A stretch of DNA of 64,000 nucleotides from Anaerovorax sp. IOR16 (lineage in GTDB: Bacteria; Bacillota; Clostridia; Peptostreptococcales; Anaerovoracaceae): assembly GCF_017168145.1 (NCBI RefSeq), contig NZ_JADQTL010000010.1, positions 496,001 to 560,000 on the forward strand, written 5' to 3'. Under the pieces are notes generated by a model. The model searched no databases. It was given only the letters and a program-made list of their open reading frames with translations, and was not told the DNA's origin. The position numbers and the translations under genes were made by a program. Below are positions 1 through 9,214 of the stretch, piece by piece (within the stretch, counting starts at the first letter, position 1; each line of letters opens with the position of its first letter).

Positions 1-580
1 AGAAAAAATGGAAAATGAACAAGAAAGGAAATTGGTTATAGCAGCTCGAATCCTAAATGAAATTAATAAAATTATTATAGATTCAGAAAAATCAGAAAAA
101 GAAGAATCGATTTCTCTGATACTAGATGATAAAAAAGCAGTTATTACGATGGAAGATACGCGTATTATTCTTCGATTATTAGAAGGAGAATTTATTAAAT
201 ATAATGACATTCTCCCTAAAAATTATAATTGTCGTGTTCTTTTAAATAAAAATGAATTTTTAGAAAGTATAGAAAGAGCTTCTTTATTAGCAAAAGAAGG
301 TAAAAATAATTTAGTTAAATTCTCAATCGAAGGTGAAAGTATGGAAATAACATCTCGCTCCGAAGAAGGAACTGTAAGAGAAACCGTTATGATTGAAAAA
401 TTAGGAGATAATCTAGAGATTGGATTTAATTCAAAATATGTTTTGGATGTTTTAAAGGTAGTCACTGACGAACGGATTATTTTACAATTCAATAGTAGTA
501 TAAGTCCTTGTTTGATTAAACCGGTAGAGGGAGATGCTTTTGAATATTTGGTTCTACCTGTAAGAATTGCAAATAATTAA
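1..580 (+). CDS. dnaN: DNA polymerase III beta subunit (sliding clamp), C-terminal part, cut by window start
   Basis: The reading frame is open from the left edge, so this is the 3' part of a longer gene; roughly 190 residues remain of a protein usually near 370. It contains the segment V-I-A-A-R-I-L-N-E-I, matching the clamp's domain II start region, and the closing domain III ending in L-V-L-P-V-R, the usual clamp terminus. The clamp encircles DNA and tethers polymerase III. recF follows after 14 bp. Position just ahead of recF agrees with the dnaA-dnaN-recF origin order; dnaA would lie to the left of the window. An ATG at base 8 is internal and should not be taken as the start. Confidence 0.93.
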   Translation, partial: EKMENEQERKLVIAARILNEINKIIIDSEKSEKEESISLILDDKKAVITMEDTRIILRLLEGEFIKYNDILPKNYNCRVLLNKNEFLESIERASLLAKEGKNNLVKFSIEGESMEITSRSEEGTVRETVMIEKLGDNLEIGFNSKYVLDVLKVVTDERIILQFNSSISPCLIKPVEGDAFEYLVLPVRIANN

Positions 581-594
581 GGGAAGGATTCATA

Positions 595-1713
595 ATGTAT
601 CTCAATGAAATACAATTACAGAATTTTCGAAATTATGAGACTCAAAATGTTAAATTTCATCCTAAAGTGAATATCATTACCGGAAATAATGCGCAAGGAA
701 AAACTAATTTATTGGAAGCTATTTACATTATGAGTCTTGGTAAATCTTTTCGAACCAATAGGGATTCGGAAATGATTGGTTTTGATAAAGATTATTGTTC
801 TGCGAAAAGTATTACTGTAAAAAATAACGATCAGATTGAAATAGAGATTCGGTATTCTGCGAAGCAAAAACAAATAAAAATTGATGGGGTTCCCATTCAG
901 AAGAATATTGATTTGCTTGAGCATTTTTATACCGTTATCTTTTCCCCTGAAGATTTAAAAATTGTAAAAGGAGAGCCAGAAAAAAGAAGAAAATTTATAG
1001 ATCGCGAGCTCTGTCAGTTAAAACCCATTTATTATAAGAATTTAGGGCGATATAAGAAAATTATTCAGCATCGTAATATTTTATTAAAAAATAAAGAATT
1101 AGATAAGCAAGTATTAGATGTTTGGAATGAAGAACTTGTAGAATATGGTTCAAGAATTATCTTAGAGAGAAATCATTTTATTCAAAAACTAAATCGTATC
1201 AGTAATGATTTGCATCATAAAATAACAAATGGAAAAGAAAACCTTGAAATTTTTTATGAATCAAATTTATCAGTTGGTTTTGATTTAAAGGAACAAAAAG
1301 AAGTATTTTTGGATACTCTTCAAAAAAACATAAAAAATGATTTATTTCATGGTAGTACAGGGATTGGCCCACATAAAGATGATTTAAAAATCAGTATTGA
1401 TGGAATTGATATTCGAAGATTTGGATCGCAAGGTCAACAAAGAACTGCAGCACTTTCTTTAAAGCTTGCAGAGATTTCTTTAATCAAAGAAGAAACAAAG
1501 GAAGATGCTATTTTACTATTAGATGATGTTTTATCTGAATTGGATGGAGAAAGGCAAAGTTTTTTATTAAATCGTTTAAAGGAAATACAAATTTTTATAA
1601 CAACAACTGAAATAGGGCAAACATTATTAAAAAATATGCCGGACGGATTTGTTTTTGCAGTAAAAAATGGAACCGTACAACGAATAGAAAATAGTACAAA
1701 AACATTGACATAG
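595..1713 (+). CDS. recF: DNA replication and repair protein RecF
   Basis: 372 residues, the normal RecF length. An SMC-like ATPase that loads RecA at gaps with RecO and RecR. Walker A is G-N-N-A-Q-G-K-T-N near residue 30; the ABC-type signature S-Q-G-Q-Q-R-T lies near residue 282, and Walker B (I-L-L-L-D-D-V-L-S-E-L-D) follows near 307. The start ATG follows a GGGAAGG ribosome site. The small S4-domain gene yaaA, often found between dnaN and recF in Bacilli, is absent. The rpmH promoter overlaps the 3' end: its -35 TTGACA abuts the stop codon. Confidence 0.96.
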   Translation: MYLNEIQLQNFRNYETQNVKFHPKVNIITGNNAQGKTNLLEAIYIMSLGKSFRTNRDSEMIGFDKDYCSAKSITVKNNDQIEIEIRYSAKQKQIKIDGVPIQKNIDLLEHFYTVIFSPEDLKIVKGEPEKRRKFIDRELCQLKPIYYKNLGRYKKIIQHRNILLKNKELDKQVLDVWNEELVEYGSRIILERNHFIQKLNRISNDLHHKITNGKENLEIFYESNLSVGFDLKEQKEVFLDTLQKNIKNDLFHGSTGIGPHKDDLKISIDGIDIRRFGSQGQQRTAALSLKLAEISLIKEETKEDAILLLDDVLSELDGERQSFLLNRLKEIQIFITTTEIGQTLLKNMPDGFVFAVKNGTVQRIENSTKTLT

Positions 1714-1733
1714 CAAGGGTTTAAATGTATAAT
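1705..1733 (+). promoter_or_regulatory. Consensus sigma-A promoter for rpmH
   Basis: TTGACA at 1705-1710 and TATAAT at 1728-1733 are both perfect, separated by exactly 17 bp. The -35 lies inside the recF end and the spacer starts on its stop codon. Such strength fits a ribosomal-protein gene, and it separates rpmH transcription from recF. Confidence 0.85.
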
Positions 1734-1830
1734 GACTAGGCAATTGTGTTATTATATGATGAATGAAAACTACATATGGTAGTTTATAAAACTGTATTGC
1801 ACAAATTACAGATATAAGGAGGTGTAGAGA

Positions 1831-1965
1831 ATGAAACAGACTTTCCAGCCTAAGGTTAGACAGAGAAAAAGGGAGCATGGCTTCAGAAAAAGAATGAGTA
1901 CAAAGAACGGTAGAAATGTATTAAAAAGAAGAAGAGCAAGAGGCAGAAAATCTTTAACAGCATAG
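1831..1965 (+). CDS. rpmH: 50S ribosomal protein L34 (bL34)
   Basis: A 44-residue, very basic protein starting M-K-Q-T-F-Q-P-K and ending R-G-R-K-S-L-T-A, with the family core H-G-F-R-K-R-M and [11 protein letters not shown]. Structural protein of the large ribosomal subunit. AAGGAGG lies 6-7 bp before the ATG. A strong promoter precedes it and a terminator-like hairpin follows directly, so rpmH can be expressed well above the downstream rnpA. Confidence 0.96.
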   Translation: MKQTFQPKVRQRKREHGFRKRMSTKNGRNVLKRRRARGRKSLTA

Positions 1966-1991
1966 AGACCGCAAACGTGGTCTTTTTGTTT
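1966..1991 (+). terminator. Terminator or attenuator between rpmH and rnpA
   Basis: AGACCGC (1966-1972) pairs with GTGGTCT (1977-1983) around an AAAC loop, followed by TTTTGTTT. It begins at the base after the rpmH stop codon. Partial read-through would supply rnpA, which has no clear promoter of its own. Confidence 0.75.
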
Positions 1992-2020
1992 CATTTTTTG
2001 CAAAAGGATTGGAAAAAAAA

Positions 2021-2365
2021 ATGTTAAAACCTAATGTTTTAAGAAATAAAAAGGATTTTTCTGCCCTTTATAACAAAGGTAGATCTGTTGGTGATAAATA
2101 TGTTGTTCTATTTTTAAAAAAAAATGGAAGAAATTATAACAGAACTGCCTTTTTAGCTAGCAAAAAAGTAGGAAAAAGTGTCATTAGAAATAGAGCAAGA
2201 AGGTTAATGAAGGAGAGTTACCGGTCTCTTGGAAAAGATTTACCTATAGGCTATGATTTTATTTTCATAGCAAGAAAAACGATTTTAAATTTGAAATGTG
2301 CGGATGTGAAAAAATCTATGGAAGCCGCTATTAGAAGGTCCGGTATTAAAAAAGAAAAGAAATGA
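2021..2365 (+). CDS. rnpA: Ribonuclease P protein component
   Basis: About 114 basic residues. RnpA assists the RNase P RNA in cleaving tRNA 5' leaders. The conserved [10 protein letters not shown] segment is the family's RNR signature, preceded by K-K-V-G-K-S-V. I choose the ATG at 2021 ([13 protein letters not shown]), the usual RnpA beginning, over an in-frame TTG at 2009 that sits directly on the AAAGGA ribosome site. Standard rpmH-rnpA-yidD-yidC neighbourhood. Confidence 0.94.
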   Translation: MLKPNVLRNKKDFSALYNKGRSVGDKYVVLFLKKNGRNYNRTAFLASKKVGKSVIRNRARRLMKESYRSLGKDLPIGYDFIFIARKTILNLKCADVKKSMEAAIRRSGIKKEKK

Positions 2366-2381
2366 TTGTAAGGTGAATAAC

Positions 2382-2591
2382 TTGAAAAAAATAATAATAT
2401 TTTTAATTCGAGGTTATCAGAAATTTATTTCACCGTTATTTCCGGCAACGTGTCGGTTTTATCCTACATGCTCCACGTATTTTATACAAGCTGTTCAAAA
2501 ATATGGAGCATTGAAAGGTAGTTATCTTGGTATAAAACGTATTTTAAAGTGTCATCCTTTCCATGATGGTGGGTATGATCCTTTGGAATAA
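2382..2591 (+). CDS. yidD: Membrane protein insertion efficiency factor YidD
   Basis: A 69-residue protein with the YidD signature [10 protein letters not shown], then C-R-F-Y-P-T-C-S and a [12 protein letters not shown] ending. It helps YidC-dependent membrane insertion. I favour a TTG start at 2382 (M-K-K-I-I-I-F), 6 bp after AAGGTG; the GTG at 2373 overlaps that ribosome site. It starts 16 bp after rnpA and precedes yidC, the usual operon order. Confidence 0.92.
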   Translation: MKKIIIFLIRGYQKFISPLFPATCRFYPTCSTYFIQAVQKYGALKGSYLGIKRILKCHPFHDGGYDPLE

Positions 2592-2648
2592 GCAAAAATA
2601 GGAAAAAGATTTATGCATTTTGTATAAATTTAGGAGGTAATGAATACA

Positions 2649-3347
2649 GTGACAAAATTTATCGCAATACCTTTGGGATCGTTATTGTATTTTTTGTATA
2701 GTTTCATTGATAATTATGGTATTACACTAATTGTATTCACTGTAATTGTACGGCTATGTCTGTTCCCTTTGTATGCAAATCAAATAAAGCATACATCTAA
2801 AATGCAGGATCTTCAGCCCAAAATGGTTGCAATACAAAAAAAATATGCAAATGATAAAGAAACCATGAATCAAAAAATGCAGGAACTGTACCAGGAAGAA
2901 AAGTTCAATCCTATGCTAGGTTGTCTTCCTATGTTGATTCAGTTTCCGATTATTATTGGTTTGTTTGCACTTTTGAGAAATCCAACTCTTTATATTGATA
3001 ATTCCAGTATGCTTATGGCTGTTCATGAATCCTTTTTATGGATTCCGGATTTAAGTCAACCGGATAGTTGGATTTTACCTATTGCTGCAGGTATCACTAC
3101 TTATTTTTCATTTTCTATGACGCAATCTCAATCAACATCAGAAAATGCAGCAAATCCAATGATGAAAATGATGAAATATTTCTTCCCTGTTATGATTGTA
3201 TGGATGGGTCGTTCTTTCCCTGCTGGTTTGACAATTTATTGGTTTATCGGTAATTTGATTCAAGTATTCCAGACAATAGCTTTAAACAAATTAAAAAAGA
3301 AAGCAAAGGAAGAAAAAGAAGATTCAAAGAAAAAGGGAAAGAAATAA
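2649..3347 (+). CDS. yidC: Membrane protein insertase YidC/OxaA
   Basis: About 232 residues, the short Gram-positive type without the large periplasmic domain. It inserts and folds membrane proteins with or without SecYEG. Hydrophobic segments lie near residues 8-45 (with I-V-R-L-C-L-F-P-L), 95-112, 140-158 and 175-215; the helical hairpin K-M-Q-D-L-Q-P-K-M and the basic lysine-rich tail are typical. AGGAGG at 2632-2637 is only 2 bp from the ATG at 2640 but 11 bp from a GTG at 2649, so the GTG start is preferred. No lipobox is seen near the start. Confidence 0.93.
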   Translation: MTKFIAIPLGSLLYFLYSFIDNYGITLIVFTVIVRLCLFPLYANQIKHTSKMQDLQPKMVAIQKKYANDKETMNQKMQELYQEEKFNPMLGCLPMLIQFPIIIGLFALLRNPTLYIDNSSMLMAVHESFLWIPDLSQPDSWILPIAAGITTYFSFSMTQSQSTSENAANPMMKMMKYFFPVMIVWMGRSFPAGLTIYWFIGNLIQVFQTIALNKLKKKAKEEKEDSKKKGKK

Positions 3348-3362
3348 ATGGAGGAATAAACG

Positions 3363-4139
3363 ATGGATTATTCAGAGAAATGGGGAACCACGATAGAAGA
3401 AGCTGTTAAATTGGCTTTGATTGATTTAAAGCTTACGAAAGAAGAGGTAAAGGTTACCGTATTAGAGGAACCTACTAAAGGATTTTTTGGAATCGGATCT
3501 AAACTTGCAAAGGTTCGTGTAGAAAAAATTGTTGAAGAAAAACCATCAAATAAAATAATAGAAGAAAAGCCACCTGTAAAGGCTGCAATAAAAAAACAAG
3601 AGACAATTCGAAAAGATGAAAAAATTACAATACCTAAAGTTCAGAAAAAAGAAGAAACTCTTGTCATTCGACAAAGACCTTCTGATCTTATGGAAGTGCA
3701 AGATCATGTAGCACTTTCGTTCTTGAAAGAAGTAACTGAAAAGATGGGATTAAAGCTTTCTATTAAGGCATTTAAAAATGAAGCAAATGTCTATATTGAT
3801 ATAGAGGGAAAAGATTCCGGAACCATTATTGGTAAAAGAGGTCAAACATTAGATTCCATTCAGTATCTAACCAGTTTAATTGTAAATAAAGATAAAGAGA
3901 AATACGTTCGTGTTGTAGTTGATGCGGAAAATTATAGGCAGAAAAGAGAAAAGACATTAGAACAATTAGCAAATCGTTTGGGTGATAAAGTCATTCGAAC
4001 AAAAAAAAGTGTTCGTCTTGAACCTATGAACCCTTATGAAAGAAAAGTGATTCATGCAACTTTACAAAGCAAATCGGGTATCATAACTAGAAGTGAGGGA
4101 GAAGAGCCTTATAGAAGGGTAATCATTGAATTAAAATAA
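3363..4139 (+). CDS. khpB: RNA-binding protein KhpB/Jag (Jag-N, KH and R3H domains)
   Basis: 258 residues. The N-terminal Jag domain (about 1-50) carries K-G-F-F-G-I-G-S-K; a lysine- and glutamate-rich linker (about 55-105) follows; then a KH domain with I-I-G-K-R-G-Q-T-L-D near residue 160 and a C-terminal R3H domain ending in E-P-Y-R-R-V-I-I-E. Family members bind RNA with KhpA and affect cell elongation and sporulation. It follows yidC by 15 bp and is presumably cotranscribed. Confidence 0.95.
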   Translation: MDYSEKWGTTIEEAVKLALIDLKLTKEEVKVTVLEEPTKGFFGIGSKLAKVRVEKIVEEKPSNKIIEEKPPVKAAIKKQETIRKDEKITIPKVQKKEETLVIRQRPSDLMEVQDHVALSFLKEVTEKMGLKLSIKAFKNEANVYIDIEGKDSGTIIGKRGQTLDSIQYLTSLIVNKDKEKYVRVVVDAENYRQKREKTLEQLANRLGDKVIRTKKSVRLEPMNPYERKVIHATLQSKSGIITRSEGEEPYRRVIIELK

Positions 4140-4149
4140 TTTTTAAAAA

Positions 4150-4175
4150 AAGGCTGTTTCTTCGGAAGCAGCCTT
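4150..4175 (+). terminator. Hairpin with UUCG loop between khpB and mnmE
   Basis: An 11-bp stem (4150-4160 with 4165-4175) closes a TTCG tetraloop. No T-run follows on the plus strand, so it may be an mRNA-stabilising or weak terminator structure. The A-run before it would be a T-run on the other strand. Confidence 0.55.
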
Positions 4176-4197
4176 CTATGTAATAAGGAGTAGTAAG

Positions 4198-5583
4198 ATG
4201 GAAGATACCATTGCTGCCATTGCCACAGCCTTTGGAGAAGGTGGCATTGGAATCATTCGAATGAGTGGAGAAAAATCTAAAGATATTTTGGATCAGATTT
4301 TTACACCAATTAATAAAAAAAATTTACAGAATCAACCTATCGTTAATCGACGATTGACGTATGGTAATGTTATTGATCCAAATACAAATCAAATTATTGA
4401 TGAAGTCATGGCTGTTTTTATGAAGGCACCTTATACTTATACGATGGAGGATGTTGCAGAAATTCATTGTCATGGCAGTAGTGTATCACTTCAAAAAACC
4501 CTTGCACTGGTTTTGCGCTGTGGAGCAAGATTAGCGGAGAAGGGTGAATTTACAAAGCGTGCATTTTTAAATGGAAGATTGGATCTTTCACAAGCAGAAG
4601 CAGTGATTGATTTAATTAAGGCAAAGACAGAAAAAAGCTTTCAATTGGCTCTTTCTCAAATGGAAGGTAATTTATCTAAAAAAATTAAAGAAATTCGTGC
4701 AGAGCTTATGGATTTATTGGTTCAAATTGCAGTTAATTTGGACTATCCGGATGAAGATATTGAGGAGCTGACTTATGAAAAACAAAAAGAAAGTTTATTG
4801 TTAATTGGCGATAAAATAGATAAATTAATTGCTTCAGCCAATACTGGTCGAATGTTGCGTGATGGAATTTCTGTTACAATTATTGGAAAACCCAATGTCG
4901 GTAAATCATCTTTAATGAATGCTTTTTTAAAGGAATCTCGTGCTATTGTTACTGAAATACCTGGAACAACTCGTGATATTATAGAGGAGTCAATGAGCAT
5001 TCGAGGAATTCCAATTAAGCTTACCGATACCGCTGGCATTCATGAAACAAATGATGTTATTGAGCAGATCGGAATTGAGAAAAGTAAGCAGTCATTTAAT
5101 CAAGCAGATCTTATTATTTTTATGTTAGATGCAAATCGTCCGCTTTCGAAAGAGGACATGGAAATTGCTGAGTATATAGGTGAGAAAAATACAATTGTAT
5201 TGTTGAATAAAACAGATTTAGATGTTTGCATCAGTATTGATGAGATAAAAAAATTCTTACCAAACGCGATTGTTTTATTTACTTCAATGGTAAATGAAAC
5301 TGGTTTGGATAAGTTGGAATCAGAGATTGAAAAAATGGTCTATGGTGGAAATTTAGTACAGAAAGAGAGTATGATGATTACGAATGTTCGTCATAAAGAA
5401 TTACTTATGCAGGCTAGATTGTCTATTAACGATGCATTAGAAATGACGAATCGAATGGAAGCTATGGACTTTATTGAAGTGGATATAAAAAGAGCGTGGG
5501 AATTATTAGGAGAAATGATTGGCGAAACTGTATCTGAGGACATTGTAAGTGAAGTGTTTTCTCGGTTTTGTCTTGGAAAATAG
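4198..5583 (+). CDS. mnmE: tRNA uridine-5-carboxymethylaminomethyl(34) synthesis GTPase MnmE
   Basis: 461 residues. With MnmG it modifies the wobble uridine of several tRNAs. The N-terminal folate-binding domain opens with D-T-I-A-A-I-A-T-A; the inserted G domain shows G-K-P-N-V-G-K-S-S (G1), D-T-A-G-I (G3) and N-K-T-D (G4); the protein ends in F-C-L-G-K, the variant of the catalytic F-C-I-G-K motif. AAGGAG lies before the ATG. mnmG begins 10 bp downstream. Confidence 0.97.
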   Translation: MEDTIAAIATAFGEGGIGIIRMSGEKSKDILDQIFTPINKKNLQNQPIVNRRLTYGNVIDPNTNQIIDEVMAVFMKAPYTYTMEDVAEIHCHGSSVSLQKTLALVLRCGARLAEKGEFTKRAFLNGRLDLSQAEAVIDLIKAKTEKSFQLALSQMEGNLSKKIKEIRAELMDLLVQIAVNLDYPDEDIEELTYEKQKESLLLIGDKIDKLIASANTGRMLRDGISVTIIGKPNVGKSSLMNAFLKESRAIVTEIPGTTRDIIEESMSIRGIPIKLTDTAGIHETNDVIEQIGIEKSKQSFNQADLIIFMLDANRPLSKEDMEIAEYIGEKNTIVLLNKTDLDVCISIDEIKKFLPNAIVLFTSMVNETGLDKLESEIEKMVYGGNLVQKESMMITNVRHKELLMQARLSINDALEMTNRMEAMDFIEVDIKRAWELLGEMIGETVSEDIVSEVFSRFCLGK

Positions 5584-5593
5584 AGGGCAAGCT

Positions 5594-7471
5594 ATGAATT
5601 ATTATATTATGAATGAATACGATGTGATTGTCGTTGGAGCCGGACATGCAGGATGTGAGGCTGGTTTGGCATGCGCTCGTATGGGACAAAAAACTTTAAT
5701 GTTATCTATAAATTTGGAGGCGGTTGCAATGATGGCTTGCAATCCTTCCATCGGAGGAAGCGGAAAAGGACATTTGGTACGAGAAATTGATGCACTTGGT
5801 GGTCAAATGGGTATTAACATTGATAAAACTTTTATCCAAAGTAAAATGTTAAATACAGCGAAAGGTCCAGCTGTTCATTCTCTTCGTGTACAAGCCGATA
5901 AAGCCCGTTATCATGAAGAAATGAAGAAAACAATTGAAGGTCAGGAAAATCTTCATTTAAAACAGGGTGAGGCTGTTGATTTAATTGTTGAAGAGAATCA
6001 GGTAAAAGGTGTCGTTTTAAAAACTGGTTCTGCATATAAAGCAAAAGCAGTTATTTTAGCAACCGGAACATTTTTAAAGGGAAAAATATTTATTGGAGAA
6101 TGGATTTATGAAAGTGGTCCAAATGGACTTGCTCCATCAACTGAACTTGGTGATAACTTAAGAAAATATGGACTTGCGATGAGACGGTTCAAAACTGGAA
6201 CGCCGGCAAGAGCATTAGGAAAGAGTATGCATTTTGAGAAGATGCAGGAGCAAAAAGGGGATGATGAAATTGTCCCATTTTCTTTTATGAATGATGAACT
6301 GGACAAAGAGCAAGTTTCTTGCTGGCTTACTTATACGAATGAAGAGACACACAAAGTCATTCGTGAGAATTTTTTAAGGTCAGCTCTTTTTGGAGGAAAA
6401 ATAGAAGGTGTTGGCCCACGTTATTGTCCTTCCATTGAAGACAAAATTAATCGTTTTGCGGACAAAGAAAGGCATCAATTATTTATTGAACCGGAAGGTT
6501 TATATACCGATGAGATGTATATTCAGGGTATGTCTTCAAGCTTGCCGGAAGATGTACAAGAGGCTTTTTATAAAACAATACCAGGTTTAGAAAATTTAGA
6601 AATTGTAAGACCTGCTTATGCCATTGAATATGATTGCATTGATCCTTTGGATCTCCAAATTAATTTAGAACACCGGCGTATTAAGAATTTATTTTGCGCT
6701 GGACAATTTAATGGTAGTTCAGGCTATGAGGAAGCAGCAGCACAAGGATTGATTGCAGGTATAAACGCAGTTTTGAAAATTATGGAAAAAGAACCATTTA
6801 TATTAAATCGATCCGAGGCTTATATTGGCGTTCTAATCGACGATCTCATAACAAAAGGTACTAATGAACCTTATCGAATAATGACGTCTAGAGCGGAATA
6901 TAGGCTCCTTCTGCGACAAGACAATGCAGATTTACGTTTAACACAGCGTGCTTATGACATTGGATTGGTTTCTGAAGAGAGGTATCAAAGATTTATAAAA
7001 ACAAAAATGGATGCTGAAAATGAAAAACAACGATTGGCTAGCATTGAAGTTTTACCAAGTGTAATAAATTGCTTCTTAGAAAAACACAATAGTGCTCCAT
7101 TACAAAATCGTATTTCTTTAGCTGAATTATTAAAGAGACCGGAAATAACTTATGAAATACTTGCAGAAATTGATCCGGATCGGCCAAAACTATCTCGTCA
7201 TTCTATTACGCAATTGGAAGTTCAAATAAAATATGACGGTTATATCGTAAAACAACGTCAGCAAGTGGAACGCTTTAAAAAGTTAGAAACAAAGAAATTA
7301 GCGCAGGATTTTGACTATTCAAAGCTAGATGGCTTACGCATTGAAGCACAACAAAAATTAAATCAAATAAAACCGCTTTCTGTGGGGCAGGCTTCGAGAA
7401 TTTCAGGTGTATCACCCGCAGATATTAATGTATTATTAGTCCATCTTGAAAAGATGCGAAGAAAGAAATAG
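5594..7471 (+). CDS. mnmG: tRNA uridine-5-carboxymethylaminomethyl(34) synthesis enzyme MnmG
   Basis: About 625 residues. FAD enzyme partner of MnmE. The dinucleotide-binding motif [10 protein letters not shown] lies at the N-terminus, followed by [11 protein letters not shown] and later G-T-F-L-K-G and [11 protein letters not shown]. The ATG at 5594 lies 6 bp after GAGGG and fits family starts; an upstream in-frame ATG at 5549 lies within mnmE and is rejected. rsmG follows after 3 bp. Confidence 0.97.
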   Translation: MNYYIMNEYDVIVVGAGHAGCEAGLACARMGQKTLMLSINLEAVAMMACNPSIGGSGKGHLVREIDALGGQMGINIDKTFIQSKMLNTAKGPAVHSLRVQADKARYHEEMKKTIEGQENLHLKQGEAVDLIVEENQVKGVVLKTGSAYKAKAVILATGTFLKGKIFIGEWIYESGPNGLAPSTELGDNLRKYGLAMRRFKTGTPARALGKSMHFEKMQEQKGDDEIVPFSFMNDELDKEQVSCWLTYTNEETHKVIRENFLRSALFGGKIEGVGPRYCPSIEDKINRFADKERHQLFIEPEGLYTDEMYIQGMSSSLPEDVQEAFYKTIPGLENLEIVRPAYAIEYDCIDPLDLQINLEHRRIKNLFCAGQFNGSSGYEEAAAQGLIAGINAVLKIMEKEPFILNRSEAYIGVLIDDLITKGTNEPYRIMTSRAEYRLLLRQDNADLRLTQRAYDIGLVSEERYQRFIKTKMDAENEKQRLASIEVLPSVINCFLEKHNSAPLQNRISLAELLKRPEITYEILAEIDPDRPKLSRHSITQLEVQIKYDGYIVKQRQQVERFKKLETKKLAQDFDYSKLDGLRIEAQQKLNQIKPLSVGQASRISGVSPADINVLLVHLEKMRRKK

Positions 7472-7474
7472 TGT

Positions 7475-8185
7475 ATGGAAAAATTAGAAAAAGCTTTGCT
7501 GGAATTAAAGATTCCATATAGTAAAGATTCATTAATGTGTTTTGCTCAGTATATGGATAAAATATTAGAATGGAATGAGCATGTAAATCTTACTGCAATA
7601 CGTGACAAAAATGAATTTATTCTTAAACATTACATTGATTCCATTATGATTTGTGGATATGAGCCATGGCAATGCGCAGATCGAATTATTGATGTTGGGA
7701 CAGGAGCTGGTTTTCCAGGTATTCCCCTGGCAATTCTTTATCCGAATAAACAATTTATATTAATGGATTCTTTAGGAAAGAGAATTAAAATTTTAAAGCA
7801 GATAACAGAAGAGCTTGGAATTTTGAATGTTGAAGTAATTCATGCAAGAGCAGAGGAGTTGGCTCAAAAAAAAGAATATCGTGAAACCTTTGATTTGTGC
7901 GTATCAAGAGCGGTTGCAAACTTATCGGTACTTGCAGAGTACTGTATTCCTTTTGTAAAGATAGGAGGTTATTTTGCACCTTATAAAACCTTTGGCGCTA
8001 CAGAAGAAATAGAACAAAGTAAAAAAGCAGTTAAGGTTCTTGGTGGTACTTTTGAGGAAAAAACTTTTGTGAAAATTAAAGATATGGATTTGGAACATCA
8101 GATTCTATGGATAAAAAAACAAGCTAAAACAGCGGCAAAATATCCAAGAAAAGCGGGAACACCCGCTAAAGAACCCTTGAAATGA
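7475..8185 (+). CDS. rsmG: 16S rRNA (guanine(527)-N(7))-methyltransferase RsmG
   Basis: 236 residues. Methylates G527 of 16S rRNA with SAM. The SAM-binding loop D-V-G-T-G-A-G-F-P-G-I-P-L is near residue 75 and S-R-A-V-A-N near 150, both family hallmarks. It starts 3 bp after mnmG without a good ribosome site, implying translational coupling. The lysine- and alanine-rich C-terminus is read from the same DNA that forms the downstream terminator. Confidence 0.96.
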   Translation: MEKLEKALLELKIPYSKDSLMCFAQYMDKILEWNEHVNLTAIRDKNEFILKHYIDSIMICGYEPWQCADRIIDVGTGAGFPGIPLAILYPNKQFILMDSLGKRIKILKQITEELGILNVEVIHARAEELAQKKEYRETFDLCVSRAVANLSVLAEYCIPFVKIGGYFAPYKTFGATEEIEQSKKAVKVLGGTFEEKTFVKIKDMDLEHQILWIKKQAKTAAKYPRKAGTPAKEPLK

Positions 8186-8206
8186 CGATTTCAAGGGTTT
8201 TTTGTT
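8172..8206 (+). terminator. Strong terminator overlapping the rsmG stop codon
   Basis: AACCCTTGAAAT (8172-8183) pairs perfectly with ATTTCAAGGGTT (8188-8199) around GACG and is followed by TTTTGTT. The TGA stop (8183-8185) is inside the hairpin. It ends the rpmH-to-rsmG transcription block. Confidence 0.88.
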
Positions 8207-8291
8207 GACCGAAAGGTGATTCCCTTTGGACAAGCTAATTGTTATTATAATGATAGCGTTAAATTTCGTTTTAGAAACAGGGGGGAAGGAA

Positions 8292-9101
8292 ATGTTTACT
8301 TTAAAGAAAGGAACACAGATTGATTTACCTGTGGATTGGATTTGCACGAATCCTGATCAACCAAGAAAGGTGTTTGAGGATAAAGAACTGGAAGAGCTTC
8401 GAGATTCTATTTCAGAATTTGGTGTATTACAGCCAATTCTTGTTAAAAAGGACAGAGAAGGTAAATATTTTTTGATAGCTGGTGAAAGAAGACTGCGAGC
8501 TTCTATTATGGCTGGATTGAAAAAAATACCTGCTGTAGTTAAAGATGCCGATGAGAAGGATGTGGCATTGATTGCACTGATTGAAAATGTTCAGAGAGAA
8601 AATCTAAGTTATATTGAAGAAGCAGCAGCTTATAAAAGTTTAATGGAGGATCATGGACTAACGCAAAGTGAAATTGCAAAAAAGGTTGGAAAACAACAAT
8701 CTACGATATCAAATAAAATTAGATTGTTAGTATTACCTTTAGAGATTCAACTCTTATTGGCTAAAAATCATCTTACAGAACGCCATGCGAGAGCTTTATT
8801 AAAGGTGGATGACAATCAAAGAAGAATGCAATTACTTCAAAAAATAGTTGATCATAATTTAAATGTAAAACAAAGTGAAAAACTGATAGAGGATTTTTTA
8901 CAGAAAACGGAAGAAGAAAGTCGAAAATCAGATAAATTAAAGTATATTAATTATAAAATATATATTAATACCATAAAGAAAGCCTTTTTTTCAATTAGCG
9001 ACGTAGAAAAAGATGCAAAATACTATCAGGAAGATAGAGGAGACCATTTTGAAGTAAGAATTATCATTCCAAAAAATGAATACCATCGTAAACATGCCTG
9101 A
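8292..9101 (+). CDS. noc: ParB-family nucleoid occlusion protein Noc
   Basis: About 269 residues. The ParB/sulfiredoxin-like domain carries N-P-D-Q-P-R-K near residue 20, then G-E-R-R-L-R-A-S and E-N-V-Q-R-E-N-L; an HTH (S-E-I-A-K-K-V-G-K-Q-Q-S-T) follows near residue 120. The ATG at 8292 follows GGGGGAAGGA; an upstream TTG at 8226 has no ribosome site. Position after rsmG and upstream of parA-parB equals the noc locus of Bacillus. Noc binds its own DNA sites and blocks Z-ring assembly over the nucleoid. A second parB-like partition role cannot be excluded from sequence alone. Confidence 0.85.
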   Translation: MFTLKKGTQIDLPVDWICTNPDQPRKVFEDKELEELRDSISEFGVLQPILVKKDREGKYFLIAGERRLRASIMAGLKKIPAVVKDADEKDVALIALIENVQRENLSYIEEAAAYKSLMEDHGLTQSEIAKKVGKQQSTISNKIRLLVLPLEIQLLLAKNHLTERHARALLKVDDNQRRMQLLQKIVDHNLNVKQSEKLIEDFLQKTEEESRKSDKLKYINYKIYINTIKKAFFSISDVEKDAKYYQEDRGDHFEVRIIIPKNEYHRKHA

Positions 9102-9156
9102 TAATAATCAAATAATTATTATGATATAAGTGTATCAAAAGTGGGTTTTAGATAAT

Positions 9157-9210
9157 AACCAGATAAGGTGATTATTGATTTTTTATTAGATTTATCACCT
9201 TATTTGGGTT
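9157..9210. terminator. Hairpin between convergent noc and acetyltransferase genes
   Basis: ATAAGGTGAT (9163-9172) pairs with ATCACCTTAT (9194-9203), extended by outer AACC/GGTT arms with a small bulge. The position between two convergent stop codons suits a shared terminator. Confidence 0.6.
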
Positions 9211-9214
9211 ACTT

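Noticed and set aside
2009-2020. Upstream TTG start for rnpA
   Set aside because: It directly follows the ribosome site with no spacing, while the ATG at 2021 gives the usual RnpA N-terminus.
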